A stretch of DNA of 64,000 bases from Dorea_D hominis. GTDB lineage: Bacteria > Bacillota > Clostridia > Lachnospirales > Lachnospiraceae. Positions 16,418-25,430 of this stretch are shown here, piece by piece. The notes below the pieces were generated by a model. It saw only the letters and a list, made by a program, of their open reading frames with translations. It was not told the origin of the DNA and searched no databases. The first letter of the stretch is position 1; the number at the start of each line of letters is the position of its first letter. Location: positions 62,001 through 126,000 of the forward strand of contig NZ_JACOOY010000003.1 in NCBI RefSeq assembly GCF_014287705.1. The letters run 5' to 3'. Made by a program: the position numbers and the translations under genes.

Positions 16418-17319
16418 TGAGAAAAAGAATGGAATCCATTATGGGAATGGCTTTTTTCGGGCCGGCATTGATACTGTTAACCTTATTTCTGTTTTTGCCA
16501 ATGATTCTGACTTTGATATTCAGTTTTACTGATTTCCTGGCATTAAACCCTGGACTGACACATTTTGTAGGACTGGACAATTATTTCCAGATCCTGAAGG
16601 ATGATGATTTCCGACAGGCATTTGGCAATACATTAAAATTTGTTATAATCATAGTCCCTTTGCAGAGCATTGGTGCATTGGTACTTGCGTTGCTGATCAA
16701 TAAAGTAGCATATTGCAAAACTTACTTTAAAGTAGCATTTTTTATTCCGGTTGTAATGTCTCTTGCAGTAGTTTCTACACTCTGGGTACAGATTTACAGC
16801 CCGGAAGGAATTTTGAATTCGATTCTTGCACATGTAGGAATCCATGCTCAGCCATTTATCAACAGTGCCTCACAGGCACTTCCGTCTATTGCGATCATGA
16901 GTGCATGGCAGGGAATGGGTTATCAGATGCTGATCTTCCTTGGAGGTTTGCAGCAGATTAATCCGGCACTTTATGAGGCGGCAGAAATGGATCATGCAAG
17001 CAACTGGCAGAAATTTAAAGATATTACATTGCCGGAATTAAAACCACTGTGTATTTTTGTATTCATTACTGTAACAATCGGAGCATTCCGCATGTTAGTA
17101 CAGCCAATGGTTATGACCGGAGGAGGTCCATCCCATTCTACGTACACAATGGTATACGATATATACGAGACAGGTACTGTGAACTGGGAGATTGGACTGG
17201 CTTCCACTATGGCAATTGTATTTGCATTCTTTGTCATGGTTCTTACTGTAATTCAGACAATTGTTACAAAAGATAAGGAGGGAACAAAGTATGTTAACAA
17301 AAAAGCAAAAGCATTTTAA
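16417..17319 (+). CDS. Sugar ABC transporter permease, MalF type
   Basis: 300 residues with six predicted membrane helices. The EAA loop (EAAEMDHASNWQKFKDITLPELKP, described here only by its ends EAAEMD and ITLPEL) contacts the ATPase and places it in the CUT1 carbohydrate importer family. Its ATG overlaps the last base of the lipoprotein stop codon (TAATG), so translation is coupled. The partner permease overlaps its 3' end by 29 bp. Confidence 0.92.
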   Translation: MRKRMESIMGMAFFGPALILLTLFLFLPMILTLIFSFTDFLALNPGLTHFVGLDNYFQILKDDDFRQAFGNTLKFVIIIVPLQSIGALVLALLINKVAYCKTYFKVAFFIPVVMSLAVVSTLWVQIYSPEGILNSILAHVGIHAQPFINSASQALPSIAIMSAWQGMGYQMLIFLGGLQQINPALYEAAEMDHASNWQKFKDITLPELKPLCIFVFITVTIGAFRMLVQPMVMTGGGPSHSTYTMVYDIYETGTVNWEIGLASTMAIVFAFFVMVLTVIQTIVTKDKEGTKYVNKKAKAF

Positions 17320-18142
17320 CATCATTCTTGCAGTCGTGATGATTGCGATGTCTTTGTTTTTCCTGTTCCCGGTTATATGGATGCTGGCCAATTCATTTAA
17401 GACAGATGCAGCTATCACGAGTGATATGAACTCTCTGGCAGCATTTGTGCCGCCGGCATTAAGCGGTAAATTTTTAGACAATTACATTACAATTCTGACC
17501 AATACGAATTTTATTCGCTATATGCTGAATACACTATTTTACGCAGCGGTGCTGATTCTTTTGGGAATTATTGTTAACGGTCTGGCAGGTTATGCACTGG
17601 CAAAGATCAATTTCCCATTTAAAGAGAGATGGCTTCTGATCATTATGCTTCTGATGATCGTGCCTATGGAAACAATTATTACAATTCATTTTTTATTTAT
17701 CGCAAAATTAGGATTACTGAACAATGTGATTGGATATGTTCTTCCGATGATCGTCAATCCATTTAACATCTTCTTGTTCCGGCAGGTGTTTGTAAGTTTG
17801 CCGGATGATGTGTATGAGGCGGCACAGCTGGATTTCTGCAGTCCGGTAAAATACTTTTTTACAATGGTGTTGCCTATGTCAAAGAGTGTAGTGGCAACGG
17901 TTAGCGTATTTACATTTTTAAATGTATGGAATGATTACTTATGGCCGTCACTGGTATTTACTTCCAGTGATCTTCTGACAGCACAGATCGGCTTGAATGC
18001 GATCACTTCAAACGATAATACAACGATGGGACAGACATTAGCCGTTATTACGTTAGTTACAATTCCGGTAATTATTATTTATGCATTATTCTCAAAACAG
18101 ATTGTAGAAGGTGTAGTATCTACCGGTTCGAAGGAGGGTTAA
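17291..18142 (+). CDS. Sugar ABC transporter permease, MalG type
   Basis: 283 residues with six membrane helices and an EAA motif (YEAAQLDF) near residue 183, the MalG-like half of a CUT1 importer. ATG 17291 follows AAGGAGG; the in-frame codon at 17261 lacks a ribosome site. It overlaps the MalF-type gene by 29 bp and is followed 3 bp later by the ATPase, so all four transporter genes are translated from one message. Confidence 0.92.
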   Translation: MLTKKQKHFNIILAVVMIAMSLFFLFPVIWMLANSFKTDAAITSDMNSLAAFVPPALSGKFLDNYITILTNTNFIRYMLNTLFYAAVLILLGIIVNGLAGYALAKINFPFKERWLLIIMLLMIVPMETIITIHFLFIAKLGLLNNVIGYVLPMIVNPFNIFLFRQVFVSLPDDVYEAAQLDFCSPVKYFFTMVLPMSKSVVATVSVFTFLNVWNDYLWPSLVFTSSDLLTAQIGLNAITSNDNTTMGQTLAVITLVTIPVIIIYALFSKQIVEGVVSTGSKEG

Positions 18143-18145
18143 GCG

Positions 18146-19243
18146 ATGAGCTTTATTGAATTAAAAAATGTATGTAAACAGTATGCAAATACGAATAAAA
18201 AAGCAGTTACGGATTTCAATTTGAAAATTAATGAAAATGAATTTATTGCATTTGTAGGACCATCCGGATGTGGAAAATCAACGACACTTCGTATGATTGC
18301 CGGATTTGAGGAAATTACAAGTGGTGAATTATATATTGACGGGAAAAAGATGAATGAGGTTGCGCCGAGAGACAGAGGAATCTCAATGGTATTTCAGAAT
18401 TATGCATTGTATCCGCACATGACAGTGGAGAAAAACATAGGATATGGTTTGAAAAATATGAAGGTACCTGCAGAAGAGATCAAGAAGAAAGTAGACTGGG
18501 CAATTGATATTCTGGGTCTGGAAGAATACAGAAAGCGCAAACCGAAAAATCTTTCCGGTGGTCAGAGACAGAGAGTAGCACTTGGACGTGCGATCGTAAA
18601 AGATCAGAAAGTATTTCTGATGGATGAACCTCTTTCAAACCTGGATGCAAAACTGAGAGTCAGTATGCGAAATGAGATCAGCAAACTTCATCGAAATCTG
18701 GGAAGTACAACGATTTATGTAACACATGACCAGGTAGAAGCAATGACAATGGCTGACCGCATTGTCATCATGAAAGACGGAGTAGTACAGCAGGTTGGAG
18801 AACCGATGGAGCTTTATGAACATCCGGTAAATAAGTTTGTAGCCGGATTTATCGGCTCTCCACAGATGAATTTCTTTGAAGTAAAAGTGGAGGATAGACA
18901 GATTGTATTCTCTGACGGAAACCGTATGCAGATCCCAGAAGAAATGGCAAAAAAATTAAGCCCGTATAAAAAGAAAGTTATTCTCGGAATCCGTGGGGAA
19001 GATATCAAATTTGATCCACAGAATCTGGATGTATTCAAAGACAATAAAATGTGTGCAGTTGTGGATAACATAGAGATTATGGGAAATGAAAACAATCTGT
19101 ATTTTAATTTTGGAGGCAATACAGCTATTGCAAGAGTATCCAAATACGAAGTGTGTCATGTCGGAGACAAAGTAGAATTTGTTTTTGTTCCCCACAGAAT
19201 GCATTTCTTTGATTGTAAGACAGAAGAAGTAATTCCAGTATAG
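18146..19243 (+). CDS. Sugar ABC transporter ATPase (MsmK/UgpC/MalK type)
   Basis: 365 residues. Walker A GPSGCGKST (about residue 38), signature LSGGQRQRVALGRA, Walker B VFLMDEPLSNLD and the H-loop THDQ are all intact. The C-terminal regulatory OB domain (from about 240) is typical of MalK-type ATPases. Many Firmicutes share one MsmK between importers; here a dedicated copy sits inside the operon. It powers the two permeases upstream. Confidence 0.95.
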   Translation: MSFIELKNVCKQYANTNKKAVTDFNLKINENEFIAFVGPSGCGKSTTLRMIAGFEEITSGELYIDGKKMNEVAPRDRGISMVFQNYALYPHMTVEKNIGYGLKNMKVPAEEIKKKVDWAIDILGLEEYRKRKPKNLSGGQRQRVALGRAIVKDQKVFLMDEPLSNLDAKLRVSMRNEISKLHRNLGSTTIYVTHDQVEAMTMADRIVIMKDGVVQQVGEPMELYEHPVNKFVAGFIGSPQMNFFEVKVEDRQIVFSDGNRMQIPEEMAKKLSPYKKKVILGIRGEDIKFDPQNLDVFKDNKMCAVVDNIEIMGNENNLYFNFGGNTAIARVSKYEVCHVGDKVEFVFVPHRMHFFDCKTEEVIPV

Positions 19244-19254
19244 AAGGAGAAAGT

Positions 19255-20709
19255 ATGAATAAATTAAGTAAAGCAAATGAATATGTGGCGAAAAATCACA
19301 TAGCGAAGGAAGAATTACCGGTATTTCATGTAACTCCGCCATGCGGGTGGATGAATGACCCAAACGGATTTTCAGCTTTTCAGGGGAAAGCACATTTGTT
19401 CTACCAGTTTCATCCATATAGTGATGCGTGGGGACCGATGCATTGGGGACATTGTGAAACGGAAGATTTTATGAAATGGACAGAACTTCCGGTAGCGCTT
19501 GCACCGGATCAGAGTTATGATGCGGCAGGATGTTTTTCCGGCTCGGGAATTGAGACAGAGCAGGGACATTTACTCGTCTATACCGGAGTAATTGAAAAAG
19601 AAGAAAACGGTGAAAAGATATGCCGTCAGAATCAGTGCATTGCATTGGGAGATGGAAAAACTTATGTAAAAACAGAAGGAAATCCGGTAGTAACCGGAGA
19701 AATGCTGCCGCAAACTTTCAGCAGAGAGCATTTCAGAGATCCAAAAATCGGCAAACAGGAAGACGGATATTACATGGTAGTCGGAAATAAGACGGAAGAT
19801 GGAGTTCCACAGGTTGTAATGTTTTCTTCTGAAGATTTAAAAGAGTGGAAATATGTTTCCGTATTGGCCAGTGATGAAGAAGGAAAATATGGTTCCATGT
19901 GGGAGTGTCCGGATTTCTTCTTATTGGATGGAGAATATGTGCTGATTACTTCACCACAGGATATTTCCGCCGGCCCAGAATTACATAACGGAAATAATTC
20001 CGTTTATTACCTTGGAAAATATGAAAAGAAGACACACAAATTTCATTATGAACAGGTGTATTCTCTGGATGATGGACTGGATTTTTATGCACCGCAGACG
20101 ATGCAAACTCCGGACGGAAGAAGAATCATGATCGGCTGGATGAAATCCTGGGATTCTGATGTACGCCCTGCAGGACAGAAATGGAATGGCATGATGACTT
20201 TGCCGCGAGAACTGCGTATGGAGCAGGGAAGACTGATGCAATGTCCGGTACGTGAAATCGAAAAATATTATAAAAATTCAGTTTCTTACGAAAGAGAGAA
20301 TATTCAGGGAATCCGTAAATTGGAAAATATTTCAGGACGTGTGCTGGATATGACTGTTGAAATTACAGATGGAGATTATCGTGAATTTACCGTTGATTTT
20401 GCACAGGATGCACAGCATAAAGTAAGCTTTAGTTACTATAAGAATAAGAAAATGTTTGAAATCGACCGTACATATTCCGGCATGGTACGTGATGTATTGT
20501 CAAATAGAAAAGTCAGAGTTAAGTCTTCAGATGCAAAAATGAAGATGCGATTTATTCTGGATAAATATTCTGCTGAAATTTTTATTAATGATGGAGCGCA
20601 GGTATTTAGTACAACCTTTTATACACCAATGAATGCAGATGGAATCCAGTTTGTATGTGATGGCTCTGCGGTGGTTAATATTCATAAACACGATATTGAA
20701 GTGAAATAA
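19255..20709 (+). CDS. GH32 beta-fructosidase (sucrose/fructo-oligosaccharide hydrolase)
   Basis: 484 residues, no signal peptide, so it acts in the cytosol on imported sugar. All three family signatures are present: WMNDPNG with nucleophile Asp35, FRDPK with Asp162 stabilising the transition state, and WECPDF with acid/base Glu217. The C-terminal beta-sandwich is present. Because uptake is by an ABC transporter rather than a PTS, the substrate is expected to be unphosphorylated sucrose or kestose-type oligosaccharide, not sucrose-6-phosphate. It follows the ATPase by 11 bp with GAAGGAG upstream and feeds the fructokinase after it. Confidence 0.95.
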   Translation: MNKLSKANEYVAKNHIAKEELPVFHVTPPCGWMNDPNGFSAFQGKAHLFYQFHPYSDAWGPMHWGHCETEDFMKWTELPVALAPDQSYDAAGCFSGSGIETEQGHLLVYTGVIEKEENGEKICRQNQCIALGDGKTYVKTEGNPVVTGEMLPQTFSREHFRDPKIGKQEDGYYMVVGNKTEDGVPQVVMFSSEDLKEWKYVSVLASDEEGKYGSMWECPDFFLLDGEYVLITSPQDISAGPELHNGNNSVYYLGKYEKKTHKFHYEQVYSLDDGLDFYAPQTMQTPDGRRIMIGWMKSWDSDVRPAGQKWNGMMTLPRELRMEQGRLMQCPVREIEKYYKNSVSYERENIQGIRKLENISGRVLDMTVEITDGDYREFTVDFAQDAQHKVSFSYYKNKKMFEIDRTYSGMVRDVLSNRKVRVKSSDAKMKMRFILDKYSAEIFINDGAQVFSTTFYTPMNADGIQFVCDGSAVVNIHKHDIEVK

Positions 20710-20722
20710 CTAGGAGAACACC

Positions 20723-21682
20723 ATGAAAAAGTTTGATGTGACTGCTTTAGGAGAATTGTTAGTAGATTTTACAGAAAATGGAATAAGTGCGCAGGGAAAT
20801 ACACTTCTGGAGGCAAATCCGGGAGGGGCACCCTGCAATGTATTGGCTATGCTTAAGAATCTCGGGAAAAAGACAGCATTTATTGGAAAAATCGGGAACG
20901 ATGCATTAGGTAAAATGTTGAAAAAGACAGTAGAGGATCAGGGAATTTGCATAGACAATCTCGTAGAAGATGAAGAAATACACACAACACTTGCCTTTGT
21001 CCATTCAGATAAAGACGGAGACAGAAGTTTTTCTTTTTACCGTAATCCGGGGGCAGATCTTATGCTGCAGTGGGAGGAAATAAATGTCGATTTTCTGGTA
21101 AATACAAAGATTTTTCATTTTGGCACCCTGTCTATGACGGAAGAAGAGATAAAAAATGTGACAAAAAAAGCAGTTCAGAAAGCAAAAGAAAACGGTGTGT
21201 TGATTTCTTTTGATCCGAATTTCAGGCCACCGTTATGGAAAGATATGGAAGATGCCAGACAACAGATGTGGTACGGTATTGGGCAGTGTGATATTTTGAA
21301 GATATCAGATGATGAGATTCTCTTTCTGACAGGGACGAAAGACATTGATGAAGGAATTGCCAGAATTAGAGAGAAAAGTCATGCAAAACTAATTTGTGCA
21401 ACAATGGGTAAAAATGGAAGTAAGGTATATTACAAAGGAAAAACTGTCTTTGGAAGACCATTTTTGCGGAAAGATACGATAGAGACAACAGGTGCCGGAG
21501 ATACTTTTATGGCATGCGTATTAAATACCGTGCTGGAAAAAGGACTGGAGCAGTTGACACAGGAGTCTCTGACAGAAATGCTGTTATTTGCAAATGCAGC
21601 ATCTTCCATTATTACTACACGTAAAGGTGCATTAAAAGTAATGCCACAGAGACAGGAGATTCTGGACTGTCTCATTTCCTAA
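20723..21682 (+). CDS. PfkB-family fructokinase
   Basis: 319 residues of the ribokinase/PfkB fold. It has the N-terminal GELLVDF and NPGGAPCNVL signature and the C-terminal anion-hole motif TTGAGDTF with catalytic Asp260. It phosphorylates fructose released by GH32 to fructose-6-phosphate, closing the route from extracellular fructoside to glycolysis. It is the last gene of the operon, 13 bp after GH32, and a hairpin follows 55 bp downstream. Confidence 0.93.
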   Translation: MKKFDVTALGELLVDFTENGISAQGNTLLEANPGGAPCNVLAMLKNLGKKTAFIGKIGNDALGKMLKKTVEDQGICIDNLVEDEEIHTTLAFVHSDKDGDRSFSFYRNPGADLMLQWEEINVDFLVNTKIFHFGTLSMTEEEIKNVTKKAVQKAKENGVLISFDPNFRPPLWKDMEDARQQMWYGIGQCDILKISDDEILFLTGTKDIDEGIARIREKSHAKLICATMGKNGSKVYYKGKTVFGRPFLRKDTIETTGAGDTFMACVLNTVLEKGLEQLTQESLTEMLLFANAASSIITTRKGALKVMPQRQEILDCLIS

Positions 21683-21736
21683 ATCATAGGAAATACGATT
21701 TCATTTCAGATAGAAATATGCTATCCTTACAACAAT

Positions 21737-21765
21737 CGGAGGCTGCATCAGTCAGCCTCCGTTTA
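21737..21765 (+). terminator. Likely terminator of the sucrose operon
   Basis: CGGAGGCTG (21737-21745) pairs with CAGCCTCCG (21753-21761) around a 7-nt loop, followed by a short TTTAT run. The short T tract makes termination less certain. Confidence 0.65.
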
Positions 21766-21819
21766 TCAAAAGCTTTTATTCAAAGCACGCTTTCAAAATG
21801 AAAACTTTGTTTTACCAAC

Positions 21820-21848
21820 TTTACACTATTGCAAAAAAACACTACAAT
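21820..21848 (+). promoter_or_regulatory. Promoter of nrdG and following salvage genes
   Basis: TTTACA (21820-21825) and TACAAT (21843-21848) are 17 bp apart, 30 bp before the nrdG start. No clear NrdR box is seen here, in contrast to nrdD. Confidence 0.6.
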
Positions 21849-21877
21849 GTTATATAGAAATAATGTGAGGTATAACT

Positions 21878-22369
21878 ATGAACTATGGAACGATAAAAGA
21901 ATATGATATTGCAGACGGACCGGGTGTGCGTGTCAGCCTGTTCGTGTCCGGTTGCCGGCATCACTGCAAGGGATGCTTTAATGAAGAAACCTGGAATTTT
22001 AATTATGGAGAGCCTTTTACCGATGAAGTAAAAGACCGGATTTTAAAACTTCTGGAGCCGGTATATATTCAGGGATTTTCCCTGCTGGGTGGAGAGCCTT
22101 TTGAGCCGGAGAATCAGGTTGTGCTTGTGAATCTTCTAAGAGAGATCAAGGAGACGTATCCGAAGAAAGATATCTGGTGCTACAGCGGCTATCTCTTTGA
22201 TGTGGATCTTGCAGAGGGAGGCAGAGTGTATACAGAGGTGACAGATGAGATGCTGTCTTATATTGATGTGCTTGTAGATGGTGAATTTGTAGAAGAATTA
22301 AAAGATATTACGCTGAAATTTCGCGGCAGTAGCAACCAGAGGATTCTGGAACTTGCAAAACTGCGGTAA
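21878..22369 (+). CDS. nrdG: Anaerobic ribonucleotide reductase activating protein
   Basis: 163 residues, typical of NrdG. The radical SAM motif CRHHCKGC (Cys26, 30, 33) binds the [4Fe-4S] cluster that cleaves SAM to install the glycyl radical on NrdD. GGEPFEPEN is the usual SAM-contact segment. It is separated from nrdD by about 10 kb containing the sucrose locus, whereas the two are usually adjacent. Its start follows GAGG. It is followed at 26 bp by the purine nucleoside phosphorylase gene. Confidence 0.95.
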   Translation: MNYGTIKEYDIADGPGVRVSLFVSGCRHHCKGCFNEETWNFNYGEPFTDEVKDRILKLLEPVYIQGFSLLGGEPFEPENQVVLVNLLREIKETYPKKDIWCYSGYLFDVDLAEGGRVYTEVTDEMLSYIDVLVDGEFVEELKDITLKFRGSSNQRILELAKLR

Positions 22370-22395
22370 ATGTAAATAAGGAAGGGGACTTAATT

Positions 22396-23268
22396 ATGAA
22401 TTCAGCTTATGAGAAATTGACGGATTGTTATGAATCAGTAAAGGGGGAACTTCCGTTCAAACCAAAAGTAGCGCTGGTACTTGGTTCAGGACTCGGTGAC
22501 TATGTGAAGAAGATGAAGGTGGAGAAAATTATTTCTTACCATGATATTGATGGTTTCCCGGTATCTACAGTTCAGGGACACAAAGGTCAGTTTGTATTTG
22601 GATATGTAGGGAACGTACCGATCGTAGCGATGCAGGGACGGGTTCACTACTATGAAGGCTATTCTATGACAGATGTTGTACTCCCAATCCGCCTGATGCG
22701 TCTGATGGGGGCAGAAGTGCTGTTTCTTACGAATGCTTCCGGCGGTGTAAACTACGATTATGAGCCGGGAGATTTTATGCTGATCCAGGATCAAATCGCA
22801 AGTTTTGTTCCGTCACCATTAATTGGAACGAATATAGATGAACTGGGAACGAGATTTCCGGATATGTCAGAAATCTATGATGAAGATCTATGCAAATTGA
22901 TTCGCTATACAGCAAGTGATCTTCAGCTTACTCTGCGCGAAGGTACTTATCTGCAGCTTACCGGACCACAGTATGAATCACCGGCTGAGATTCGGATGTA
23001 CCGGCTGTTAGGTGCAGATGCAATCGGAATGAGTACGGCATGTGAAGCGATTGCAGCAAACCATATGGGTATGAAGATCTGTGGAATTTCCTGTATCTCT
23101 AATATGGCATGTGGCATGACAGATGAACCACTCAGTCATACGGAAGTTCAGGAGACAGCAGACCGTGTGGCACCATTATTCAGAAGTCTTGTATCCGAAT
23201 CGATTATCCGGATTTCAGATTTTCTGGAGCAGAAGGAGGCAGAAGCTCAGGAGAAAGAAGAAAAGTAA
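22396..23268 (+). CDS. punA: Purine nucleoside phosphorylase (trimeric inosine-guanosine type)
   Basis: 290 residues. It has the PNP-family signature GSGLGDYVKK near residue 31, TVQGHKGQFVFG, MQGRVHYYEGY, and the substrate segment MSTACEAIAANHMG. It cleaves purine (deoxy)nucleosides with phosphate to base and (deoxy)ribose-1-phosphate. A charged EKQEEK-like tail ends the protein. Strong AAGGGG site. The amidohydrolase that may deaminate adenosine-type nucleosides follows within 18 bp, so deamination and phosphorolysis form one salvage route. Confidence 0.93.
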   Translation: MNSAYEKLTDCYESVKGELPFKPKVALVLGSGLGDYVKKMKVEKIISYHDIDGFPVSTVQGHKGQFVFGYVGNVPIVAMQGRVHYYEGYSMTDVVLPIRLMRLMGAEVLFLTNASGGVNYDYEPGDFMLIQDQIASFVPSPLIGTNIDELGTRFPDMSEIYDEDLCKLIRYTASDLQLTLREGTYLQLTGPQYESPAEIRMYRLLGADAIGMSTACEAIAANHMGMKICGISCISNMACGMTDEPLSHTEVQETADRVAPLFRSLVSESIIRISDFLEQKEAEAQEKEEK

Positions 23269-23286
23269 GAAAATACAGGAGAATCT

Positions 23287-24618
23287 ATGAAAATAAGAAT
23301 ATATAATGCCAGGATTTTACCAATGACAGAAGAAAAGGCAGGACATTTTCAGATTGTGGAAGGGGAAATCCAGATTATAGAAGATAAGATTGCTTATGTC
23401 GGACCTTCGGAAATTGCACCATCCGGCTGTGGCAGTACCGGAAAAGAACAGTCTGCATCAGGTGCTGATGATAAATGGGATCGAGAGATTGATGCCCAAG
23501 GCAATCTGATCCTTCCGGGATTTAAGAATGCACATACACATTCGGGTATGACATTCTTGCGTTCGTACGCGGATGATCTGCCGCTTCTGGACTGGCTGAA
23601 CAAACAGGTATTCCCAATGGAGGCAAAGCTTACACCGGAAGATGTATATTTGTTTTCAAAACTGGCAGTTTTAGAATATCTGACAAGTGGGATTACGGCG
23701 AATTTTGATATGTATCTGACACCGGATACGATGGCACAGGCATCAAAGGATCTTGGATTCCGCACGGTTATCTGTGGTGCAGTAAATGATTTCGTACAGT
23801 CCGTGCCCGAGATGGAAAAATGGTACAAAACATACAATCAGTTTGATCCGCTGATCTCGTATCAGCTTGGATTCCATGCAGAATATACGACATCAAAGCC
23901 GGTTTTGGAGGACATAGCAGCGCTTGCAAAGGATTTAAAAGCACCTGTTTATATGCATAATTCAGAAAGTTGTTCCGAAACGGAACAATGTATTGACAGA
24001 ACTGGAATGACACCGACAGCGTATCTGGACAGTCTTGGAATGTTCGCACATGGCGGCGGTGGCTTTCACTGTATCCACATGACAGAAGAAGATCTGGAGA
24101 TTTTTAAAGAACGCGGATTATACGTTGTGACAAATCCAGCATCTAATATGAAGCTGGCAAGCGGGATACCTCCACTTACGAAGATGCTTCAAATGGGAAT
24201 CCCGGTTGCGATCGGAACGGACGGACCGGCAAGCAACAATTGTCTGGACATGTTCCGGGAGATGTTTCTTGTGACAGGGCTTGCAAAGCTTAAAGAGAAA
24301 GATGCGGCAGTTGTTGATGCAAAGGAAGTGTTATATATGGCAGCCGTGCAGGGCGCACGGGCGATAGGGCTTGCGGACTGTGACAGCCTGGCGCCGGGTA
24401 AACAGGCAGATCTTATTATGATCGACCTGCATCAGCCGAATATGCAGCCGCTCAATAATCTTACAAAGAATATTGTATACAGCGGAAGTAAGCAGAATGT
24501 AGTGATGACGATGATCGCCGGAAAGATTCTCTATGAAAAAGGAGAATTTTATGTTCCGGAAGATGTGGAACGGCTGTATGCGGATGTGAACTGCCGGGTA
24601 GAAGAATTGAAGAGATAA
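23287..24618 (+). CDS. Amidohydrolase of the MTA/SAH (5'-deoxyadenosine) deaminase type
   Basis: 443 residues of the metal-dependent amidohydrolase superfamily. Metal ligands His83 and His85 lie in HTHSGM, followed by LPLLDWLNKQVFP, a segment typical of the MtaD/SahH-deaminase/TrzN-like group; later GTDGPASNN supplies the metal-binding Asp. Family members deaminate methylthioadenosine, S-adenosylhomocysteine or 5'-deoxyadenosine. Radical SAM enzymes such as NrdG and the ArsS-like protein release 5'-deoxyadenosine, so that by-product is an attractive substrate next to PNP, but this is inference. Residues 45-65 form a glycine/serine-rich insertion. Confidence 0.85.
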   Translation: MKIRIYNARILPMTEEKAGHFQIVEGEIQIIEDKIAYVGPSEIAPSGCGSTGKEQSASGADDKWDREIDAQGNLILPGFKNAHTHSGMTFLRSYADDLPLLDWLNKQVFPMEAKLTPEDVYLFSKLAVLEYLTSGITANFDMYLTPDTMAQASKDLGFRTVICGAVNDFVQSVPEMEKWYKTYNQFDPLISYQLGFHAEYTTSKPVLEDIAALAKDLKAPVYMHNSESCSETEQCIDRTGMTPTAYLDSLGMFAHGGGGFHCIHMTEEDLEIFKERGLYVVTNPASNMKLASGIPPLTKMLQMGIPVAIGTDGPASNNCLDMFREMFLVTGLAKLKEKDAAVVDAKEVLYMAAVQGARAIGLADCDSLAPGKQADLIMIDLHQPNMQPLNNLTKNIVYSGSKQNVVMTMIAGKILYEKGEFYVPEDVERLYADVNCRVEELKR

Positions 24619-24675
24619 CAATATAAGACAGAACGAAAACCATAATTTGAACATAGAAAAGAACTGGAGAATTAC

Positions 24676-25395
24676 ATGCAAAATATATTATTTGATCTGG
24701 ATGGAACTTTATTACCGATGAATCAGGAGAAGTTTGTTACTTTTTATCTGCCGCTTCTTGCAGAAAAGATGAAGAAATATGACATAAGTACAAATGACCT
24801 GATCTCTGCAGTGTGGAAAGGGTTCTATGCAATGGTGGCAAATGACGGACACCAGACAAATGAAGATGCATTCTGGGAAGCATTTGATGCAGTAACCGGA
24901 TGGGAGAGAACAGTAGTAGAGCCGGATGTAACCGATTTTTACCAGAATGAATTTAATCAGGCAGTTGTTTCGACAGATCCGACCGGAATGGCAGCAGAGA
25001 TCATCCATACATTAAAAGAACAGGGGAAAAAGATCTATCTGGCAACGAATCCGGTATTTCCGGAATGTGCGACTATGAACCGTATCAAATGGGCAGGGTT
25101 GGATGCGTCGGATTTTGAAGCTGTCACAACTTATGAGAACAGTCATTACTGCAAGCCGAATGTGAAGTATTTTGAAGAAGTATTAAGGGATAATCATTTA
25201 AATCCGAAAGAATGTCTGATGGTTGGTAATGATGTAAAAGAAGATCTGGCAGCAGGACAATTGGGGATAAAGACATGGCTTGTAACAGATTGTCTGGAAC
25301 ATGGAGAGGGACTGGATCTTACGAAAGATGTCAAAGCGAATTATCAGAGCACTTTGGAAGAACTTCTGGAGACGTGTCGCAGAGGTGAGCTTTAG
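24676..25395 (+). CDS. HAD-superfamily hydrolase
   Basis: 239 residues. The nucleophile motif is FDLDGT (Asp7, Asp9), motif II is LATNP, the motif III Lys lies in CKPNVKYFEE, and motif IV is MVGNDVKED. A helical cap follows motif I. These are generic phosphatases; the neighbours suggest a sugar-phosphate or nucleotide substrate, without proof. ATG 24676 follows CTGGAG. It sits between the salvage amidohydrolase and a transporter, all in the same direction. Confidence 0.88.
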   Translation: MQNILFDLDGTLLPMNQEKFVTFYLPLLAEKMKKYDISTNDLISAVWKGFYAMVANDGHQTNEDAFWEAFDAVTGWERTVVEPDVTDFYQNEFNQAVVSTDPTGMAAEIIHTLKEQGKKIYLATNPVFPECATMNRIKWAGLDASDFEAVTTYENSHYCKPNVKYFEEVLRDNHLNPKECLMVGNDVKEDLAAGQLGIKTWLVTDCLEHGEGLDLTKDVKANYQSTLEELLETCRRGEL

Positions 25396-25430
25396 AACCA
25401 TTCAGCCTTTCAGTTGAAAGGAGATAAAAG

